Source of the DNA: Prevotella sp. oral taxon 299 str. F0039
Lineage (GTDB): Bacteria; Bacteroidota; Bacteroidia; Bacteroidales; Bacteroidaceae
NCBI RefSeq assembly: GCF_000163055.2
Contig: NC_022111.1
Location: 1,612,001 to 1,676,000 of the forward strand
DNA: 64,000 nt
Direction of reading: 5' to 3'
Part shown: positions 59,817 through 64,000 of the stretch, piece by piece
Numbering within the stretch: the stretch's first letter is position 1
Layout: each line of letters starts with the position of its first letter
Notes under the pieces: model-generated
What the model saw: the letters and a program-made list of their open reading frames with translations, nothing else
The model's database searches: none
What the model was told of the DNA's origin: nothing
Made by a program: the position numbers and the translations under genes

Positions 59817-60518
59817 TTATAAAGAAGCTCGTTCGATATATTTATCAATCTCTTGGCTTTGAACAATAGCCGAGTTTACATATTTTTTCTTGATGTCTTG
59901 ATAAACTTTTAAAGCGTCAGCCTTTTTGTTTTGGCTTTCAAGTAGCTGTCCTGCTTGAAGTAAGAAAGTTGGAGAAAGACTGTTGTTTGTGCCATCTTCA
60001 GACTTGCTATCTGCCTTGTCTGCTGCTTTCTTCAATGCGTTAATAGCTTCATCTATCTTTCCTACGTGTGCATAAGCGTTACCTAAAGCTGCGATTGCTG
60101 CTGGACTTACCATTGCATCGTTGCCTGGTGAGTAGCTATCAAGATACTTAACAGCTTCGTTCCATTTATTTAAATTAGCGTAACAAAGACCTGCATAAAG
60201 CTTAGCAAGATTGCCTGCGTCTGTTGAACTATAATCATTTGCAATCTTAACGAAGCCACTAAAGGTGGCACCATCGCCATTTAACGCTTGTTCGAATTGT
60301 TGCATTCCAAATAGTTCTTGACCTTTTGCAAGTTCTGTGCTTGCCTTTTCTTCACGAGGAGCTGATACATAGTTCTTGTAAAGGAAGAAACCTGCAACAA
60401 GAACGATAAGTGCTACAACGGCAATTACAATATGCTTTTTATATTTTAGCATAAATACTTCTGATGAAGTAAGCGTTTCTGCCATATTGCTAGCAGCGTT
60501 TTCTTTTTTGTTTACCAT
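59817..60518 (-). CDS. Membrane-anchored TPR protein (YfgM-like)
   Basis: 233 residues: a cytosolic N terminus of about 30 residues, one membrane helix (about 29-46, [20 protein letters not shown]), then TPR-like helix pairs outside the membrane ([45 protein letters not shown]). The topology is like YfgM/ancillary SecYEG factors. It may help folding or assembly of exported proteins, but this is inferred. Upstream of ribH in one operon, divergent from recF. Confidence 0.8.
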   Translation of the reverse strand: MVNKKENAASNMAETLTSSEVFMLKYKKHIVIAVVALIVLVAGFFLYKNYVSAPREEKASTELAKGQELFGMQQFEQALNGDGATFSGFVKIANDYSSTDAGNLAKLYAGLCYANLNKWNEAVKYLDSYSPGNDAMVSPAAIAALGNAYAHVGKIDEAINALKKAADKADSKSEDGTNNSLSPTFLLQAGQLLESQNKKADALKVYQDIKKKYVNSAIVQSQEIDKYIERASL

Positions 60519-60662
60519 TATTATTTGTTGTTATTTTATTAGTCTTCTTGGTTCTCGAAATATGCTTTTGAGAATAGATCGAATGTGATGCAAAAATAAT
60601 TATTTTATCTCATATAGTGAAATTTATTATCTACTTTTTTCTTTTATGTACTGTAAAACAAG

Positions 60663-60670
60663 TAACTTTG
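60663..60670 (+). promoter_or_regulatory. Predicted -7 box of recF
   Basis: TAACTTTG fits TAnnTTTG. It would leave a leader of about 105 nt to the recF ATG at 60784. Confidence 0.55.
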
Positions 60671-60783
60671 CCTGAAGACGGCTTGTTAAGGGGCAATTAT
60701 CCTTTGTCTTATGGGGATGAAATGATACTTTTTGAGACCCTTTTTCAAATTGGATTAGATTGTAAAAGAATTAAGATTGATAT

Positions 60784-61893
60784 ATGATTTTAAAGAAGAT
60801 AACGCTTCTTAATTATAAAAATATTGAAGATATAACGCTCGATTTATCGCCTAAGATGAATTGTTTTATAGGTCATAATGGTGTAGGAAAAACCAATATG
60901 CTCGATGCTGTTTATTATCTTTCATTTTGTCGAAGCTCTTCTAATACTGTAGATTCGCAAGTAATGATGCACGATAAGGATTTCTTTGTGCTCGAAGGAC
61001 TATACACTAATGAGGCGAATGATGAGGAATTGATTTATTGTGGCATGAAAAGAGGCTCGAAAAAGCATTTTAAACGTAACAAAAAAGAATACAAACGATT
61101 GTCGCAACACATCGGTTTCATTCCCTTAGTTTTTGTTTCTCCATCAGATGTAGCCCTTATTGAAGGACCAAGTGAAGACCGAAGACGTTTCCTTGATATT
61201 GTTATTTCGCAACTCGACGTTACTTATATGGAGGCACTTCTTCGCTATTCTAAAGCATTGCAACAGCGAAATGCACTACTGAAACAAGAGAATGAGCCCG
61301 ATAATACATTGATTTCGCTTTTTGAAGAAGAGATGGCAGAGCAAGGAACCATTGTTTATCAAAAGCGATTGGCGTTTGTTGAGAATTTTATACCTGTGTT
61401 TCAGCAGATTTATCAGCAGATATCTGGAGGAAAAGAAACTGTTAGTTTGAATTATATTTCGCATTGTCAGAGAGGTGATTTACTTGAAGTCATTCAACGA
61501 GATCGCTTTAAAGACCGTGCCGTTGGCTATTCATTACATGGCATTCATCGTGATGATTTAGAGATGTTACTTGGTGGTTATCAGATGAAAAAAGAGGGAA
61601 GTCAAGGTCAAAACAAAACTTTTGTGTTGGCATTAAAGCTTGCTCAGTTCGATTTTCTAAAGCGAACCGCCTCTAAAACCACGCCTCTTTTATTGTTAGA
61701 CGATATCTTCGACAAGTTAGATGCTAACAGAGTGGAGCGCATTGTTAATCTTGTAGCCAACGATAGCTATGGACAAATTTTCATAACCGACACCAATAGA
61801 GATCATCTTGATTCGATTTTGAAAATGGGAAACTTTGATTATAAGTTGTTTCATGTAGATAACGGGCAAATAACTATTAAGCAAGAGGCATAA
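60784..61893 (+). CDS. recF: DNA replication/repair protein RecF
   Basis: 369 residues. Walker A GHNGVGKTN (residues about 30-38), the SMC-like signature region EGSQGQNKTFVLALKLAQ and Walker B TPLLLLDDIFDKLD. Helps load RecA at single-strand gaps. The DUF721 gene begins 1 bp after the stop, an order often seen near dnaA/dnaN in other phyla but here isolated. Confidence 0.95.
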   Translation: MILKKITLLNYKNIEDITLDLSPKMNCFIGHNGVGKTNMLDAVYYLSFCRSSSNTVDSQVMMHDKDFFVLEGLYTNEANDEELIYCGMKRGSKKHFKRNKKEYKRLSQHIGFIPLVFVSPSDVALIEGPSEDRRRFLDIVISQLDVTYMEALLRYSKALQQRNALLKQENEPDNTLISLFEEEMAEQGTIVYQKRLAFVENFIPVFQQIYQQISGGKETVSLNYISHCQRGDLLEVIQRDRFKDRAVGYSLHGIHRDDLEMLLGGYQMKKEGSQGQNKTFVLALKLAQFDFLKRTASKTTPLLLLDDIFDKLDANRVERIVNLVANDSYGQIFITDTNRDHLDSILKMGNFDYKLFHVDNGQITIKQEA

Positions 61894-61894
61894 A

Positions 61895-62188
61895 ATGTTT
61901 AAGAAACAAGCGAAACAAATACATGAAATTCTGGGGCAATATCTAAGAAGAAGCGGACTCGAAACGCCTCTCTTACAACATAGAGTGGTTGATGCTTGGG
62001 ATGAAATTGTTGGAAATGTGGTGGCGAAATACACCACAGAGAAGTATATTTACAATCAAACACTGCATGTAAAGATTGTGAATCCTGCTGTAAGACACGA
62101 TTTGTTGATGCGCAGAACCGATCTTATAAAGGCGTTAAACGAGGCTGCAGGGGGTAATTTTGTGATTACAGATATTCGAATTCATTAG
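61895..62188 (+). CDS. DUF721 / DciA-like protein
   Basis: 97 residues. The KH-like DUF721 core is RVVDAWDEIVGNVVAKYTTEKYIYNQTLHVKIVNPAVRHDLLMRR (residues about 29-75, shown in parts). DciA proteins load replicative helicase in bacteria without DnaC. Coupling to recF supports a replication or repair role. Confidence 0.85.
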   Translation: MFKKQAKQIHEILGQYLRRSGLETPLLQHRVVDAWDEIVGNVVAKYTTEKYIYNQTLHVKIVNPAVRHDLLMRRTDLIKALNEAAGGNFVITDIRIH

Positions 62189-62208
62189 ATATTCCATACA
62201 TAAAAAAT

Positions 62209-62251
62209 AAAAGTCGCTTTGTTTGCAAGATGAGCAAGCAAGGCGACTTTT
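62209..62251. terminator. Bidirectional terminator between the recF group and the barrel gene
   Basis: AAAAGTCGCTTTGTTTGC pairs with GCAAGCAAGGCGACTTTT over 18 bp including two wobbles, 7-nt loop, T-rich on both strands. Confidence 0.82.
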
Positions 62252-62277
62252 GTTTTATTGTGTTTCAAGATAGAAAC

Positions 62278-62952
62278 TTAAATCTTGAATTTGTAGCCAA
62301 GTGTAATTTGGAAGGTGTGATAATTGCCATTCAAAGGAAATTCGCCTGTTGATGTTAGAGCCATATAACGACCATTAGATATCTTGGTTAAAGGTAGCGA
62401 ATAGCGTGCTTCTAACACAAAATGGTTGTATTCATACGAAACACCAAGGGGCAATGCAACAAGGAATTGGTTAAGAGTTTTTGTTAAATTATGCGTGTTT
62501 TTACCCGTTATGTCTTTGTTGGCAAATTGTGAATGGGTTAGAATTTTGCCCTCAAAACCTGCTTTAACTGCTAAATTAGAAATGACATAATAGTTGAATG
62601 TAAGTGGAATAGAGAGGTATTCTGTATAGAGTGATTTTGTAATAGTGTTGCCAAAGTCATCGAAACTCTTGTTTTTTTTTGCGCCTTGTGTTAAAAATTG
62701 CACTCCAGCACTAACCGAAGCTTTCTCTAATAATTGATATTCTAGCTCTGCACCAGCCACAACTCCTGCATTCATTTTCATCTTATTATCGGTTATTGGC
62801 TGTAACCTTGTGAGGGTCGCACCCACAAAAGGTTTAACGTTTAGTGTGCCTATGGGTTGTTGCGCATAACCTATTAGAGCACAAGTGGTAATAACTAATG
62901 ATGTGAAAAATCTTTTCATATTTGTTGTTTCGTTGATTATTTGTGGGTGCAA
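62278..62952 (-). CDS. Outer-membrane beta-barrel protein
   Basis: 224 residues, or 213 from the second Met (MKRFFTSLVITTCALIGYAQ), which gives a proper signal peptide and is the better start (62919). The mature part consists of amphipathic strands (LNVKPFVGATLTRLQP, VSAGVQFLTQGA, HFVLEARYSLPLTKIS) and ends FQITLGYKFKI, typical of a small porin-like barrel. Ligand unknown. Confidence 0.8.
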   Translation of the reverse strand: MHPQIINETTNMKRFFTSLVITTCALIGYAQQPIGTLNVKPFVGATLTRLQPITDNKMKMNAGVVAGAELEYQLLEKASVSAGVQFLTQGAKKNKSFDDFGNTITKSLYTEYLSIPLTFNYYVISNLAVKAGFEGKILTHSQFANKDITGKNTHNLTKTLNQFLVALPLGVSYEYNHFVLEARYSLPLTKISNGRYMALTSTGEFPLNGNYHTFQITLGYKFKI

Positions 62953-63084
62953 AATTAAAGATAAGTATCAAAAAGAAATAGAAAAATATCACAAATATTA
63001 TTCTATTACACTACTTTTTATTTGTATCTCATTTTTATTGCTCTTTATCTTCCAGTTCACCCAAATGGAAAGACTTTGTAATTG

Positions 63085-63172
63085 CATTGCTATTGAACTC
63101 TAAAAGCATTGAGTTTGCGTGCAAAAAGCAATGCTTTTGAAGTGTAAAAACGCTGCTTTTGCGCAAGGCTGA
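63085..63172. repeat. 22-bp unit array G (4 units)
   Basis: Units at 63085, 63107, 63129 and 63151 in exact register. The third reads CAATGCTTTTG then AAGTGTAAAAA. A weaker unit (CAAATGG start) lies one base out of phase at 63062. Located between the barrel gene promoter side and the end of the cyclo-ligase gene. Confidence 0.85.
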
Positions 63173-63319
63173 GCAAGAAAAAAGCCGCAAAGGGTGAGGC
63201 TATCGTTATCAAATGGGTATCTACTTGATTTTTAATACCTTTCTCTCTTCTCCCTCTATCGATATAAGAAAATCTGCAAAAAAATGCGTTTCTGATTTAT
63301 ACCTTATTATATATAGAAC

Positions 63320-63862
63320 TTAAAGGGCAATCACTTCGTTCATCATTACATCGTATTGGGTGGTGGGAATGTGGTTGATGAGTTGAAATGAGAAGCATAT
63401 TCCTATTTTATAGCATTGTGGGATGTGTTTAAGCAGGCGATCGTAATAGCCCTTTCCACGTCCAAGTCGCTTGCCATCTGCACTGAAAGCCAATCCAGGA
63501 ACAATGGCAATGTCAATCAATGGCAGATTGTTCAACACTTTTCCTTGCGGTTCTAATATTCCAAAAGAACCTTTTCTCAAATCCTTTTCGTCTGTAAACA
63601 TCCTTATCTCCATTGTCGTTTCTCCCGTAACAACAGGTAATACAATGTTTTTCCCCATTTCTTTTAGTTCCTTAATCAATTGAAGTGTTTGCACTTCGGT
63701 GGGCAAGGCGCAATATAAAAGAATGGTTTGTGCCTCTTTTATGCGGGGATGTTGCAATAGAGTAGGAACGAAAGCAAGCGACATCTCGCCCACTTTTTCG
63801 GTGGTGAGATGTCGCATTTGTTCTTTAATTGTATTTCGAATAGAAATCTTTTCTTGATTCAT
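63320..63862 (-). CDS. 5-formyltetrahydrofolate cyclo-ligase
   Basis: 180 residues. IRNTIKEQMRHLTTEKV at the N terminus, ILLYCALPTEVQT, the GSFGILEPQ loop and the C-terminal VPGLAFSADGKRLGRGKGYYDRLL, which binds ATP and folate. Converts 5-formyl-THF to 5,10-methenyl-THF. Follows the partial upstream gene by 15 bp. Confidence 0.93.
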   Translation of the reverse strand: MNQEKISIRNTIKEQMRHLTTEKVGEMSLAFVPTLLQHPRIKEAQTILLYCALPTEVQTLQLIKELKEMGKNIVLPVVTGETTMEIRMFTDEKDLRKGSFGILEPQGKVLNNLPLIDIAIVPGLAFSADGKRLGRGKGYYDRLLKHIPQCYKIGICFSFQLINHIPTTQYDVMMNEVIAL

Positions 63863-63877
63863 TAAGTGTCCTCTGTA

Positions 63878-64000
63878 TTATTTTTTATGTTGAACGGCAG
63901 AGGGTTTTTGCACGGGTTTCTGTGGAAATGATTTACCCTCTTTAAACACTTGCAGAGCTTTGGTGATGGTTGCATCGCCTCTGTTGATGTAATCTGTCCA
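63878..64000 (-). CDS. 3' end of a gene, possibly S41-family C-terminal processing peptidase
   Basis: Only the last 40 codons are visible, entering at the right edge in frame (WTDYINRGDATITKALQVF) and ending VQHKK. Its position before the cyclo-ligase gene and the helical 'DxxITKALQVF' ending recall the C terminus of S41 peptidases, which often stand there in Bacteroidales. The catalytic part is outside the window, so this is a tentative call. Confidence 0.5.
   Translation of the reverse strand, partial: WTDYINRGDATITKALQVFKEGKSFPQKPVQKPSAVQHKK

Noticed and set aside
62885..63103. Rightward 72-codon frame next to the barrel gene
   Set aside because: Overlaps the barrel gene start on the other strand and runs into array G; no start signal or recognisable protein.

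Overview
The window is A+T-rich bacterial chromosome from a member of the Bacteroidales, most likely Prevotella in the broad sense. The evidence is the promoter style (TTTG, 19-20 bp, TAnnTTTG), the near absence of Shine-Dalgarno sequences, the lineage-typical families (GldH, PorT, DUF4831, DUF4834, paired ExbD proteins, an S-type sulfatase) and the gene order purH-mreBCD-mrdA-rodA and dnaE/psd-pssA. I see no insertion sequence, prophage, CRISPR array or rRNA. Three tRNA genes are present: Pro-GGG, Met-CAT and Lys-TTT.

Layout. 0-2 kb: metal ABC permease (cut by the window edge), a small membrane protein and aroA, all leftward. 2.2-5.9 kb: tRNA-Pro, a long gene-free stretch, rplS, a stand-alone AICAR transformylase and a small basic protein. 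6-12 kb: DUF4831 protein, NAD(P)HX repair enzyme, hpt, adk, obg, pgeF. 12-16.6 kb: a double M23 protein, holB, a RicT-like PSP1 protein, gldH. 16.5-23 kb: leftward cell-shape operon (IMP cyclohydrolase, mreB, mreC, mreD, mrdA, rodA). 23-30 kb: surface lipoprotein, tRNA-Met, LptF/G permease, ribBA, aspartate aminotransferase. 30-42 kb: an energy-transduction region with exbB-exbD-exbD-tonB, five further TonB C-terminal-domain proteins, a long rod-shaped RNA, a TerB-like gene pair, a PstS-like lipoprotein and a TPR protein. 42-50 kb: sulfatase, coiled-coil lipoprotein, rsmI/tdk, AI-2E-type permease, tRNA-Lys, ferredoxin, PorT, thioredoxin. 50-64 kb: dnaE, psd-pssA, pyrH, birA, yraN, tadA, ribH, recF-DUF721, an outer-membrane barrel, 5-formyl-THF cyclo-ligase and the tail of a gene that may be an S41 peptidase.

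Most of this is housekeeping. Four things stand out. (1) Seven intergenic arrays of a degenerate 22-bp unit (CAWTGCTTTTG, three variable bases, TGYAAAAK) hold exact 22-bp register over at least 31 units. They carry local dyad symmetry and fit no feature class I know. (2) PurH is split: the IMP cyclohydrolase half sits in front of mreB, and a separate AICAR transformylase with an atypical KHVSPAG motif lies 17 kb away. (3) The tonB locus has expanded into a run of TonB_C paralogues. One of these is a chimera left by an unequal crossover that produced a 704-bp tandem duplication, and another carries a copy of the tonB 3' end with its terminator. (4) A roughly 200-nt nested-stem RNA at 38.06-38.26 kb has the architecture of 6S RNA.

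How the genes relate: exbB/exbD/tonB would power TonB-dependent outer-membrane transport; mre/mrdA/rodA build the lateral wall; PorT and GldH are type IX secretion and gliding-associated envelope proteins; psd and pssA make phosphatidylethanolamine; ribBA and ribH are two riboflavin steps; the two purH halves complete IMP synthesis. All positions and alignments were made by eye, and no database search was run.
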